This document shows, piece after piece, positions 1-8,846 of a DNA stretch of 64,000 nt (positions are counted from its first letter, which is position 1; every line of letters begins with the position of its first letter). The position numbers and the translations under genes are program-made. The stretch spans positions 62,001 to 126,000 of the forward strand of contig JBDTRR010000003.1 of NCBI GenBank assembly GCA_039931615.1, in the 5' to 3' direction. The stretch is from JAHFUI01 sp039931615 (GTDB lineage Bacteria; Acidobacteriota; Vicinamibacteria; Vicinamibacterales; CAVVIG01). The notes beneath the pieces were generated by a model that was not told where the DNA came from, did no database searches, and saw only the letters and a program-made list of their open reading frames with translations.

Positions 1-220
1 TCGCCAGAACATCATGGTTGCTCTCGTTGCCGTGTCATGACCCCGTCGATCCGCGTCGGATTCTAGCGCGAAGCACCCTGGCTGAGAAGAGGATTTGTCG
101 TTCTGGGCGTCGGGGCGCCCGCCCGGCAAGGCGCGACGAGCGAGGGCGGAACACCCCGACGCCGCGGCGCCGGCGGAATGCCGTCGCAAGTTTCACCCCG
201 GGCTGTTAGGATTGCGCGCG
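1..220. other. Upstream region without a recognised gene
   Basis: No reading frame here resembles a protein I know. It is the leader of the metallo-beta-lactamase-fold gene that follows. No convincing promoter or terminator was seen. Confidence 0.4.
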
Positions 221-1258
221 ATGACACCTGTGTTTCGGAGCGGTCTGGCCATTGCGGCGGCATGGCTACTGGTAGTCGGGGCCCGCGGGAGCGTTCCCGA
301 GGCGCGGGTCCAGGCGGGGCGCGCGCCGGCGCAGCCGGCGGGCGCCACCGATGGCCGCGATCTCGAGGTCCTCCAGCTTCGTCCCAACTTCTTCATGATC
401 GCCGGCGCCGGCGGCAACATCGCCGTCCAGGTCGGCGAGGATGGCGTGGTGGTGGTCGATTCCGGCTCGGCGGCGCGCGCCGACGCGGTCGTGGCCGCGA
501 TCAAGAAGATCACCCCCCGCCCGATTCGCTACGTCGTCAACACCAGCGCCGATCCGGATCACGTCGGCGGCAACGAGATACTGTCCAAGGCGGGTCAAAC
601 CCTGTTTACGGCGCCCGGCTCGATCGGAGTCACCGGCGATTTCCTCGGCGGCGTGGCGTCGATTCTGTCCGCGCAGGAGGTCCTCGAGCGGATGAGCGCC
701 CCGGCGGGACAGACCGCGCCGTTTCCGGTGGGCGCCTTGCCGACGGAGACCTTCGACGACGCGCGGAAGTATTTCTACCTCAATGGCGAAGGCATCGAGG
801 TCCTGCACCAGCCGGCCGCACACACTGACGGCGACGTGCTCGTCTTCTTCCGGCGCTCGGATGTCGTCGTCGCCGGCGACGTCCTCGACACGACCCGTTT
901 TCCGGTCATCGACGTCGCCAGAGGCGGTACGGTCAACGGCGAGATCGCGGCGCTGAATCGACTGGTGGAGCTGGCCATTCCGTCGGTGCCGATCGTTTCC
1001 CGCGAGGCTGGCACCCTGGTGATTGCCGGCCACGGCCGGGTCTGCGACCAGCTCGACGTGGTCGAGTACCGCGACATGGTGACCATCGTTCGCGATCGCG
1101 TCCGCGACCTGATTGCGGCCGGCATGACGCTGGACCAGGTCAAGGCCGCGTCGCCGGCCAGGGGATACACGCGCAGGTACGGCTCGGAGTCCGGGCCGTG
1201 GACGACGACCGCTTTCGTCGAGGCCGTCTATCGGAGCCTGGTACAGGAGAAGGCGTGA
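221..1258 (+). CDS. Secreted metallo-beta-lactamase-fold protein with altered zinc motif
   Basis: This 345-residue protein starts with a signal peptide (hydrophobic residues about 7-22) if translation begins at the ATG at 221; a longer frame to 95 exists but would bury the signal. The body has the metallo-beta-lactamase pattern: a VVVVDSG strand near residue 76, an NTSADPDH segment at 107-114, HTDGDVLVFF and a late AGHGRV. Normal hydrolases of this family have HxHxDH at the second place; here the two first histidines are replaced by Ser109 and Asp111 while Asp113 and His114 remain. The metal site may therefore hold one ion or have another role. The stop overlaps the GTG start of the next gene, so the two are probably translationally coupled. 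Substrate unknown. Confidence 0.8.
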   Translation: MTPVFRSGLAIAAAWLLVVGARGSVPEARVQAGRAPAQPAGATDGRDLEVLQLRPNFFMIAGAGGNIAVQVGEDGVVVVDSGSAARADAVVAAIKKITPRPIRYVVNTSADPDHVGGNEILSKAGQTLFTAPGSIGVTGDFLGGVASILSAQEVLERMSAPAGQTAPFPVGALPTETFDDARKYFYLNGEGIEVLHQPAAHTDGDVLVFFRRSDVVVAGDVLDTTRFPVIDVARGGTVNGEIAALNRLVELAIPSVPIVSREAGTLVIAGHGRVCDQLDVVEYRDMVTIVRDRVRDLIAAGMTLDQVKAASPARGYTRRYGSESGPWTTTAFVEAVYRSLVQEKA

Positions 1259-2022
1259 GCCCACATCGCTTGATCTGTGCGCTTGCCGCGGCCGCATCGC
1301 TCGCCGCACCGGCCCGGCTGCAGGCGCAGAATCGCGGAGCACCACCGCCGCCGCCGGCCGCGAAGGCGGCGGCGCCGCTCGATCTGACCGGCTACTGGGT
1401 GGCCATCGTCAACGAGGACTGGCGCTACCGGATGGTCACGCCGGCCAAGGGCGACTATCGAGGCATCGGGATCACCTCCGAAGCCCTCAAGATCGTGAAT
1501 GCCTGGGATCCGGCAGCTGACGAGGCGGCCGGCAATCAATGCCGGTCCTATGGCGCTGCGGTCATCATGCGCGTGCCCGGGCGCATCCACCTGACCTGGC
1601 AGGACGACAACACACTGCGTCTCGACGCCGATGCCGGCACCCAGACGCGCCTGTTCCGGTTCGGAGCCGTCCCCGCGCCGGCGGGGCCGCCGGGCTGGCA
1701 GGGTCATTCGGTGGCGCGGTGGGAGCGGCCGGGCGGCCGCGGCGCCCCTGCCGGCGGCCCGCCTGCCGGGTCGCTGAACGTCGTCACCACCAACATGCGA
1801 TCCGGATACCTGCGCAAGAACGGTGTCCCCTATAGTGAGAACGCCCGGGTGACCGAGAGCTTCGACGTCGCTCCGCTGCCCAATGGCGGCCAGCTGCTGG
1901 TCGTCACGACCGTGGTCGACGATCCACGCTACCTGACGCAGCCGTTTATCGTCAGCTCACACTTCAAGAAGGAAGCGGACGGTTCCAAATGGGATCCAAC
2001 ACCGTGCTCGTCGACGTGGTAA
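1255..2022 (+). CDS. Secreted protein of an acidobacterial LRKNGVP family
   Basis: The 255-residue product begins at a GTG that overlaps the previous stop (GTGA). It has a signal peptide followed by a proline-rich linker and then DLTGYWVAIVNEDWRYRM, a segment I associate with a poorly characterised exported family of Acidobacteria. The C-terminal half contains LRKNGVP and VDDPRYLTQPF, which recur in the next gene, so the two are paralogues. Function is unknown. The position behind a metallo-beta-lactamase-fold gene suggests a common periplasmic process, but that is inference. Confidence 0.65.
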   Translation: MSPHRLICALAAAASLAAPARLQAQNRGAPPPPPAAKAAAPLDLTGYWVAIVNEDWRYRMVTPAKGDYRGIGITSEALKIVNAWDPAADEAAGNQCRSYGAAVIMRVPGRIHLTWQDDNTLRLDADAGTQTRLFRFGAVPAPAGPPGWQGHSVARWERPGGRGAPAGGPPAGSLNVVTTNMRSGYLRKNGVPYSENARVTESFDVAPLPNGGQLLVVTTVVDDPRYLTQPFIVSSHFKKEADGSKWDPTPCSSTW

Positions 2023-2897
2023 GGGCCGCGCTCATCGTCATCCTGCTGCTGTGGGCGCCGGTCAACCGGACCGCCTTCGCCCAGCCCGAGCTGGCGGCGT
2101 CGTGGGCGGCGCGCAACACCGAGGACATCTCGCGCGACTCCTACCCGGTCGACTACCTGGGACTGCCGCTCAACGACGAGGGGCGGACCAGGGCGTTGAC
2201 CTACAACGAGTCGCAGCTGGCGATGATCGAGCGCCAGTGCGAGGGCTGGCCGGCCTTTTATTTCCTGCAGGGTCCGTTCGGCCTGAAAATCTGGAGCGAC
2301 ACCGAACCGGTCAAGGGCACGACGATTTCCTTCACCATCGGCGCCTGGGAGGATCGGGCGCCGTTGGTGATCTGGATGGATGGGCGGTCCCACCCGTCCC
2401 AGTATGCCGAGCACACCCGCGGCGGTTTCACGACCGGTCACTGGGAGGGCGACGCACTCGTCACCTTGACGACTCACATGAAGGCCGGCTTCCTCCGCAA
2501 GAACGGTGTGCCCAGCAGCGACCAGGCGACCATGACCACGCGGTTCTGGCGGCACGGGGACATCCTGACCGTCCTGGCGGTCATCGACGACCCGATCTAC
2601 CTGGCCGAGCCGCACGTCGTGACCAAGAGCTTCCAGCTCTCGGCGACCCAGCTCTCCCCGGTCGGGCCCCCGTGCGTGTCCGGCTACGAAGGGAGACGTC
2701 CCGGAGAAGGGGTCCCGCACTATGTGCCTGAGAAGAATCCGTTCGTCGATGAACTGACCAAGCTGTTTCACCTGCCGAAGGACGCGGTGCTGGGGCGGGT
2801 CGAGACCCTCTATCCGGAGTACCGGAAGACGATCAGGTCGACCTACGTACCGCCGGAGCCCTGCAAGACCAACTGTGGCGCGGCACCGCCGCGTTGA
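1989..2897 (+). CDS. Secreted paralogue of the preceding LRKNGVP protein
   Basis: This 302-residue exported protein overlaps the preceding gene by 34 bases. A hydrophobic N-terminus (about residues 8-30) ends in AFA, a probable signal-peptidase site. Residues 160-220 repeat the pattern of the upstream protein: FLRKNGVP, a TTRF strand, then VIDDPIYLAEP. The middle (LTYNESQLAMIERQCEGWP) is different, so the two share mainly one domain. Two cysteines near the C-terminus (CKTNC) could form a disulfide. No catalytic motif was recognised. The gene appears to be the last of a three-gene unit. Confidence 0.65.
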   Translation: MGSNTVLVDVVRAALIVILLLWAPVNRTAFAQPELAASWAARNTEDISRDSYPVDYLGLPLNDEGRTRALTYNESQLAMIERQCEGWPAFYFLQGPFGLKIWSDTEPVKGTTISFTIGAWEDRAPLVIWMDGRSHPSQYAEHTRGGFTTGHWEGDALVTLTTHMKAGFLRKNGVPSSDQATMTTRFWRHGDILTVLAVIDDPIYLAEPHVVTKSFQLSATQLSPVGPPCVSGYEGRRPGEGVPHYVPEKNPFVDELTKLFHLPKDAVLGRVETLYPEYRKTIRSTYVPPEPCKTNCGAAPPR

Positions 2898-3075
2898 CGC
2901 CACCCGGGCCGGCCGGACCGGCGGGCACTTCGTCTTACCAGGGATGAGTCTGATCCCTGCCGCCGGCCAGATGACCGGGCGTCAAGCCGACTCGACAGCG
3001 GCAGAGTCGCCCTGCGGGGAGACGCGAATGTATGATCGGTGGGTGACAGCGCAACCCGTGTCAACCGGAGAGTCC

Positions 3076-4143
3076 ATGCGGCATCGACGACGCAGGATGG
3101 TCATCGCTGTCGCGCTGTCGCTGGCGGTGACGGCGGTTGCACAGGCCGATCAGACAGACGACTACATCAGGACCCAGATGAAGAGGCAGCGCATTCCCGG
3201 CCTCTCTCTCGTCGTGCTCAGGGACGGCAAGATCATCAAGGCGGCGGGCTACGGCCTCGCCAACGTCAAGCTCGACATCCCGGCCACTCCGGAAACCGTC
3301 TACAAGATTGGCTCGGTCGGCAAGCAGTTCATCGCCACCGGGATCATGCTGCTGGTGCAGGACCGCAAGCTCGGCCTCGACGATCCGATCGGCAAATTCC
3401 TCGAGGGCACCCCGCCGACCTGGAATGGCATCACGATCCGGCACCTGCTGACCCACACCTCCGGCATGGTCACCGAAGCTCCTGGTTTCGAGCCGTTCAG
3501 GTTTCGGAGCGACGCCGATGTCGTCAGGACCGCCTATCCGGTTCCGCTGCACTTCGAGCCGGGAGAGAAATGGGAGTATTGCAACACCAGCTACTTCGCA
3601 CTCGCCGACGTCATCCGCAAGGTGGCCGGGCGGCCATGGGACAAGTATCTGAGCGACAGGGTCTTCAAACCGGCCGGCATGAACGCGACCCGCACCACGA
3701 CGACGACCGAGAGCGTCCCGAACCGGGCGGTCGGCTACACCGACAATGACAAGCTGCAGGATGCGACCGACTGGCCTGCGGTGCGCCCCAGCGGGGCCTT
3801 TCTGTCGACGGTTCTGGATCTGGCGAAGTGGGATGCGCTGCTCTACACCAACAGTATCCTCACCGATTCAACACGCCGCCAGATGTGGACTCCGGTCACC
3901 CTCAACGACGGCACTTCCTACCCCTACGGTCTCGGCTGGGCGATCGACTCGGTGAAAGGCCACCGGGAAGTGCATCACAGCGGCGGGATTCCGGGGTTTC
4001 TCTCGGAGTTCGCCCGCTTCGTCGACGATCGTTTGACGGTGGCCGTGCTGCTGAACCTGGATGACGCCGATGTGAAGACGATCGCGCGGGATGTCGCGAC
4101 GTTGTACCTGCCGCCTCCGGAACCAGCGCCGGCCGCACGTTGA
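3076..4143 (+). CDS. Exported beta-lactamase-family serine hydrolase
   Basis: The product (355 residues) belongs to the serine beta-lactamase/penicillin-binding-protein-like family (class C fold, often esterases or D-Ala-D-Ala peptidases). The SxxK motif is Ser80-Val-Gly-Lys83, the second motif is Tyr168-Cys-Asn170 and the third position is occupied by HHSGG near residue 300, as in many non-lactamase members. A signal peptide covers about residues 8-24. The ATG at 3076 was chosen because it follows a GGAG and begins directly before the signal; an upstream in-frame extension to 2875 lacks protein character. The real substrate cannot be read from sequence. Confidence 0.85.
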   Translation: MRHRRRRMVIAVALSLAVTAVAQADQTDDYIRTQMKRQRIPGLSLVVLRDGKIIKAAGYGLANVKLDIPATPETVYKIGSVGKQFIATGIMLLVQDRKLGLDDPIGKFLEGTPPTWNGITIRHLLTHTSGMVTEAPGFEPFRFRSDADVVRTAYPVPLHFEPGEKWEYCNTSYFALADVIRKVAGRPWDKYLSDRVFKPAGMNATRTTTTTESVPNRAVGYTDNDKLQDATDWPAVRPSGAFLSTVLDLAKWDALLYTNSILTDSTRRQMWTPVTLNDGTSYPYGLGWAIDSVKGHREVHHSGGIPGFLSEFARFVDDRLTVAVLLNLDDADVKTIARDVATLYLPPPEPAPAAR

Positions 4144-4152
4144 ATTGAAGAA

Positions 4153-4279
4153 GTGCAGGCTTCCAGCGGCCCGTAACTGCGGAAAATGGGGTCGGGAGTC
4201 ATTTTCGCGAAGGCCAGGAAAAAGACTCCCGACCCCATTTTCGCGTTCCTGCTGTGGCAGGTAGGCTGGAAGCCTGCAC
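4153..4279. repeat. Nested palindromic element (15-bp outer, 18-bp inner inverted repeats)
   Basis: Outer arms 4153-4167 and 4265-4279 are perfect 15-bp inverted repeats (GTGCAGGCTTCCAGC and its complement). Inside, 4183-4200 and 4224-4241 are a perfect 18-bp pair built on ATGGGGTCGGGAGTC. The whole could fold as one long cruciform. It has no reading frame. It resembles REP-like or MITE-like intergenic elements mobilised in trans, but no transposase lies in the window. Confidence 0.85.
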
Positions 4280-4397
4280 CTGATCCCGCGATCTTCTCAA
4301 CTCGGAAAGACGGGTAGTCTGTCCACGGTGGAGCGGGGATTCACGCTCTTGTGGATGGTCGTGGAGAAGAGGGACGACTCCCTCAACCGTCGTGGTT

Positions 4398-4706
4398 CTA
4401 TCGCTTCTTGACGGACCTGGCCGGTGACGGCTCGGCGCTGGCGGCCTTCTGTTTGGCCCACCGCGCGCGCTGTGCGTCGCCGATCGCCTTCCGCGCCGCG
4501 GCAGACATCTTCCGCCGCTTGCGCGGCTTCAGTTCGGCCACCGCCGCCTTGACCGCCCGTCGGCCGCGCTTGACGACTTCTCGTGTCCCCGTGCGGAGAT
4601 TGGGGAAATGCCGCACCAGTGAATCCAGCTCCGCCTTGAGCTCTTCATACCGGTGGGTCGCACCACGTCTTGCCAGTTCAAGGATATTGGAAGAATGCTT
4701 CGCCAT
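4398..4706 (-). CDS. Small basic protein with histone-H1-like tail
   Basis: A 102-residue protein starting MAKHSSNILELA. The first half is predicted helical (ATHRYEELKAELDSLV), the second half is very rich in Lys, Arg and Ala (KRGRRAVKAA, KPRKRRKMS, RWAKQKAAS). The motif AARKAIGDAQRARWAKQ is found at the end of many small bacterial proteins presumed to bind nucleic acid. A nucleoid or RNA-binding role is likely but unproven. The internal ATG at 4706 is preferred over 4742 because the N-terminal extension has no conserved character. It stands alone between an element and the convergent-looking amidase. Confidence 0.6.
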   Translation of the reverse strand: MAKHSSNILELARRGATHRYEELKAELDSLVRHFPNLRTGTREVVKRGRRAVKAAVAELKPRKRRKMSAAARKAIGDAQRARWAKQKAASAEPSPARSVKKR

Positions 4707-4955
4707 GGTGACGATGATAGGCGAAGAGTCGCGAGCCGGCAACCAATCTATAACTCGAGGCGAAGTATCAATAGCCGTCGACTTCGTATCGAACGTGAAG
4801 ATGAGGGAGTCGTGTCACTTGATTCGCGACTCTTTAGCACTCGGCCGTCCTCACCCTGACGAAGTTCAGCATCAAGTCATCTTCCCAGAATGGGCATTTC
4901 TTCCGCTTCGAAGTACTCGAACAGCGGCATAACGCCAAGCGCAACTCTCCACTGG

Positions 4956-6455
4956 CTACAGGAGGGGCGGGTGCCGCTGGCCGAAGCCAGTGGCTTGCTC
5001 GAACGCGTGGGCCAGCTGCAGGACGCCGAAGTCGTCGTTGGCGCGGCCGACGATCTGAACGCCGACCGGAAGGCCTTCTGGCGTGAAGCCGGCCGGCACG
5101 GAGGCCGCCGGATTTCCCGTCGCCGAGATATACCAGCAGGATTTCATCCAGTCGATGTAGCTGTCGAACCTGATGCCGGCAATCTCGGTGGGATAGGGCG
5201 TCTCGACGTCGAACGGCGGCAGCTGCGTCGTCGGCAGGACGAAATACTCGTAGGTTTCGAGAAAGGCCTGGAAGCGCCGCCAGAGCTGCGCGTGTGCCGT
5301 TTCGGCGCGGGCGACGTCCGTGCCAGTCAGCCGAAGTCCATCCTTGATTTCTTCAGTAAGGGTGTCCTTGAATGCGTCTGGATGCGCGCGGAGACGATCG
5401 CCGTAAGAATTCGCGGTGTTCCAGGCCCGCAGCACGCGGAAGGCGATTTCGGCTGGTAAGAAGTCCGGTTCCGCCTGGTCGACAATGCACCCCAGGGACT
5501 CGAAGGTCTGGCGATGCGCGTCCACCACGGTGCGCACTCGCGGGTCGAAGGGCACGCCGCCCAGGTCCTTGAACCAGGCGACGCGCACGCCTTTGAAGCG
5601 GCGATCGAGCGGCCGGGCGAAGCGTGTTCCGGGTTCGTTGATTGAGAGGGGCGCGCGGGAATCGGGCCCGGCAATCGTGCTCAGGACGAAGGCCAGGTCC
5701 GCCACCGAACGCCCCAGGCATCCCGACGTACTCAGCGTCGACCACGCCAACGCCGCCTTCGGGTTCGGGACCCGGCCAATCGAAGGCCGAAAGCCTACCA
5801 CATTGCAGAACGCGGCCGGGTTGCGCAGCGATCCGCCGGTATCGGACCCACTGGCCACCGGGACCAGCCCGCAGGCCAGCGCCACGGCGGCACCGCCGGA
5901 CGACCCGCCGCAGGTCTTCGTCAGGTCATAGGGATTGCGGGTCGCGCCGAAGACGCTGTTGAACGTCTGTGAACCCGAGCCGAATTCCGGCGTGTTGGTC
6001 TTGCCGATCGTGATCGCGCCGGCGCGGCGCATCCGTTCGACGACGATGTCATCATCCGCCGGGATGTTGTCCGCGTAGAGTGGCGAACCAAAGGTGGTGC
6101 GGATGCCGCGGGTGTCGAACAGATCCTTGTGCGCGACGGGCAGGCCGTGCAGCGGTCCCAGTTTCTTGCCGCGCGCCTGCCGCTCATCGGCGTCCGCCGC
6201 GGCGGCAGCGGCCAAATCCGGCACCAGCGTGACGATGGCATTGACTCGCGGATTGATGCGATCGATCTGCGTCAAGTGCGCCGCCAGCGCTTCCCGCGCC
6301 GAAAGCTTCCTGGTGCGGATCAGCCGGGCCATCTCGACGGCGCTCATGAAACATATCGGCGAGGCGGCAGCCTGGGCCTCCGGGGTGCTGGACAACAGAG
6401 GTAACGCTGCCAGGCTCATCAGGATGTCGCGCCGGGTCGGACCGTTCTCACTCAT
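4956..6455 (-). CDS. Tat-exported amidase-signature hydrolase
   Basis: The 499-residue product has a twin-arginine type leader (TRRDILMSLAALPLL) and the complete amidase signature: the catalytic Lys in VAHKDLFDT (about residue 110), the Gly/Ser loop CGGSSGGAAVA with the cis-Ser (about 185) and the nucleophile Ser in GSDTGGSLRNPA (about 209). Family members hydrolyse amides, ureides or the glutamyl amide in tRNA amidation; a signal peptide rules out a GatA role and points to a periplasmic amide hydrolase. Length is normal. It is monocistronic. Confidence 0.88.
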   Translation of the reverse strand: MSENGPTRRDILMSLAALPLLSSTPEAQAAASPICFMSAVEMARLIRTRKLSAREALAAHLTQIDRINPRVNAIVTLVPDLAAAAAADADERQARGKKLGPLHGLPVAHKDLFDTRGIRTTFGSPLYADNIPADDDIVVERMRRAGAITIGKTNTPEFGSGSQTFNSVFGATRNPYDLTKTCGGSSGGAAVALACGLVPVASGSDTGGSLRNPAAFCNVVGFRPSIGRVPNPKAALAWSTLSTSGCLGRSVADLAFVLSTIAGPDSRAPLSINEPGTRFARPLDRRFKGVRVAWFKDLGGVPFDPRVRTVVDAHRQTFESLGCIVDQAEPDFLPAEIAFRVLRAWNTANSYGDRLRAHPDAFKDTLTEEIKDGLRLTGTDVARAETAHAQLWRRFQAFLETYEYFVLPTTQLPPFDVETPYPTEIAGIRFDSYIDWMKSCWYISATGNPAASVPAGFTPEGLPVGVQIVGRANDDFGVLQLAHAFEQATGFGQRHPPLL

Positions 6456-6818
6456 GCGCGGAATGGTAACACCCGCCCGAAGCTCGCCTGGCAGCTCTAT
6501 TACGTAGGCGATGTGTGGTCTTCGCGAGCCATGCGGCGGTCATCAATCTGGGTGCCCGGCGCTCGGTACAGCTCGAAATAGTCAATGGTCGTCTGATTGC
6601 GGCGTTGATTGGGGCGCACGCCGGCGCTGCCGGTCGGCGCCCTCGCCAGCCGGAAGTGTGCTGCATTGAACACGCTCTTCCGGGTAAGCCCCTATATGTA
6701 TTGATGGAGTCTTTACCCCGTCGCCTGCGGAACAACCTGTGGACCAACGCATCGGCGCCGCCCGGGGCACGCGCCGCTGTTTCGGACGATTGGTCTGGAA
6801 AGCGCGGCCATTATCGAG
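6456..6818. other. Divergent intergenic region, no gene seen
   Basis: This 363-base gap separates the divergent amidase and TonB receptor genes. Reading frames that cross it lack codon bias or recognisable motifs. It should hold both promoters, but none stands out against the high GC background. Confidence 0.4.
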
Positions 6819-8846
6819 ATGCACGTAACACTCAGGAGCCCCATCAGATTCTGCTCCGGCATCCTGAGCATCGTGCTGTGGGGCCTGGTGGCAGTGCCCT
6901 CGACAGCGGGCGCCCAAATCCCCGTGCCGGACCTGGCCCAGTTGTCGATCGAAGACCTCCTGAAGATCGAGGTCACGTCGGCAGCGCGGAAGGAACAGCG
7001 CGTCGCCGACGTCGCGGCGGCGGTCTTCGTCATCACGCACGAGGACATCCACCGCTCCGGCATGCGGAGCATTCCCGACCTTCTCCGGATGGTTCCGGGC
7101 GTCCAGGTCGCCCAGATCAACTCGAACAAGTGGGCCGTCACGGTGCGCGGATTCAACGGCCTGTACGCGAACAAACTGCTCGTTCTCGTCGACGGCCGCA
7201 GCCTCTACAACCGGATCTTCGCGGGGGTTCTCTGGGACGCCGAGGACCTGATGCTCGACGACATCGATCGGATCGAGGTGATTCGCGGGCCCGGCGCCGC
7301 CCTTTGGGGCGCCAACGCCGTCAACGGCGTGATCAATATCGTGACCCGATCCGCGGCCAGCACCCAGGGCGGACTGGTCCGCGTCGAAAGCGGGCGCTCG
7401 GACACCCAGGGTGCGGTCCGGTACGGCGGGACTCTCGGCGCGGCGAACTACCGAGTGTATTCGCAGTGGACCGGCCGGGATCAATCGCTGATCACTCCGG
7501 GCGCGCGCGCCGACGATGCCTCGCACAGCACGACGACGGGATTCCGCGCCGACTGGAGCGCCGCGCCGGCCGCGCTGATGGTCGAGGGCGACTACACGTC
7601 GGGACAGGCGCGCGCGATGTGGTTCAACCTCGACCCCCAGACGGCCGCTCTGGAGCCGATCACCAACGCCCCGTCCAATTCGCAGGGCGGCCATCTGCTG
7701 GGCCGCTGGACCCAGACGCTGGCCAGCGGCGCGTCGTTCCAGCTGCAGTCGTTCGCGGACATCGCGGGGCGGCAGGAAACGATTGCCGACTACCAGCGCA
7801 AGGTCTTCGACGTCGACACGCAGTATCACACCTCGCTCGGTGCGCATCAGGACCTGGTCGTCGGCGCCAGCTACCGGTTCGTCCGCGAGGAGGTGAGGGG
7901 ACGCTTTGGCTTTTCACTGACTCCGGCTGAAGATCGCTCGTCTCTCTTTACCGCCTTCATCCAGAACGAGATCGCGCTGTTCGGGAACCGCTTCGCCGTC
8001 ACGCTTGGCAGCCAGGTGCAGCACGAATCTCTGTCGGGCGCGGGTGTGCAGCCGACCGCGCGCGTGATGTGGAAGGTCAGCCCCCGCCAGCGCCTGTGGG
8101 GCGCCGCGTCCCGCGCCCTGCGGACCCCGTCGTTTTACGAACGGGCGATCGAACTGACCTACCCGCCGGTGCCGAGCCCGGCTGGGCTGCCGCTGGTCGT
8201 CATCGTGGCCGGCAACCCGACGGCACGGACGGAGACCCTCGTTGATGTGGAGGCCGGATATCGCCTCGAGATCAAAGCGGCGGCGGCGATTGACGTCACG
8301 GGGTTCGTCGGCCGCTACGAGCACCTGCGGACTTCCGAGCCGTCAGCTCCCATCGTCCAGTTCGTCCCGTCGCCTCGAATCCTCGTCAATACGCACTTGG
8401 ACAACCAGCTCGCGGCGACGACGCGCGGCCTCGAAGTGGTGGCCCACTGGACGCCCGCGCCGGCGTGGCGCCTCGACGGCAGTGTGACCGCGTTCCACCT
8501 CACCCCGAGCGTGGCCGCCACGAGTACGGACCCGGCAGCCGCCCGCGACGACGGCGCCGCGCCGCACCTGCAGTGGCAGGTACAATCGTCGCTGTCCCCG
8601 ATCGAGCGCGTCACGCTTGGCGTCGCGCTGTTTCATGTCGGTCCGATTGCGCAGCTCGGAGTGAACGCCTACACGCGAGCCGACGTCAGCGCGGAGTGGC
8701 GATTCACCAGCCGCTTTTCCGCTATCGGGAGCGGCCAGAACCTCTTCGACGCGGCCCACGCCGAGTCCGCCGGCCCAGGGTCGCTGTTGCTCACGACGCA
8801 GGTTCCGCGCAGCGCGAGCCTGGGGCTGCGATGGACGTTCAGGTAG
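6819..8846 (+). CDS. TonB-dependent outer-membrane receptor
   Basis: A 675-residue receptor with signal peptide (cleavage after AGA near residue 32). A short N-terminal segment SIEDLLKIEVTSAARKEQ precedes the plug domain (VFVITHEDIHRSGMRSIPDLLRMVPGV ... IEVIRGPGAALWGANAVNGVINI), followed by a 22-strand type barrel ending in an aromatic residue (LRWTFR). The subtype with an EVTSxxxKxQ start commonly sits next to a YfiR-family gene, as here. The imported ligand is unknown. The next gene follows without a gap, so both are surely in one operon. Confidence 0.9.
   Translation: MHVTLRSPIRFCSGILSIVLWGLVAVPSTAGAQIPVPDLAQLSIEDLLKIEVTSAARKEQRVADVAAAVFVITHEDIHRSGMRSIPDLLRMVPGVQVAQINSNKWAVTVRGFNGLYANKLLVLVDGRSLYNRIFAGVLWDAEDLMLDDIDRIEVIRGPGAALWGANAVNGVINIVTRSAASTQGGLVRVESGRSDTQGAVRYGGTLGAANYRVYSQWTGRDQSLITPGARADDASHSTTTGFRADWSAAPAALMVEGDYTSGQARAMWFNLDPQTAALEPITNAPSNSQGGHLLGRWTQTLASGASFQLQSFADIAGRQETIADYQRKVFDVDTQYHTSLGAHQDLVVGASYRFVREEVRGRFGFSLTPAEDRSSLFTAFIQNEIALFGNRFAVTLGSQVQHESLSGAGVQPTARVMWKVSPRQRLWGAASRALRTPSFYERAIELTYPPVPSPAGLPLVVIVAGNPTARTETLVDVEAGYRLEIKAAAAIDVTGFVGRYEHLRTSEPSAPIVQFVPSPRILVNTHLDNQLAATTRGLEVVAHWTPAPAWRLDGSVTAFHLTPSVAATSTDPAAARDDGAAPHLQWQVQSSLSPIERVTLGVALFHVGPIAQLGVNAYTRADVSAEWRFTSRFSAIGSGQNLFDAAHAESAGPGSLLLTTQVPRSASLGLRWTFR

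Noticed and set aside
6582..7847. A 421-residue frame antisense to the TonB receptor
   Set aside because: Composition is dominated by Arg/Gly/Asp with no motif; the receptor on the other strand has clear plug and barrel features.
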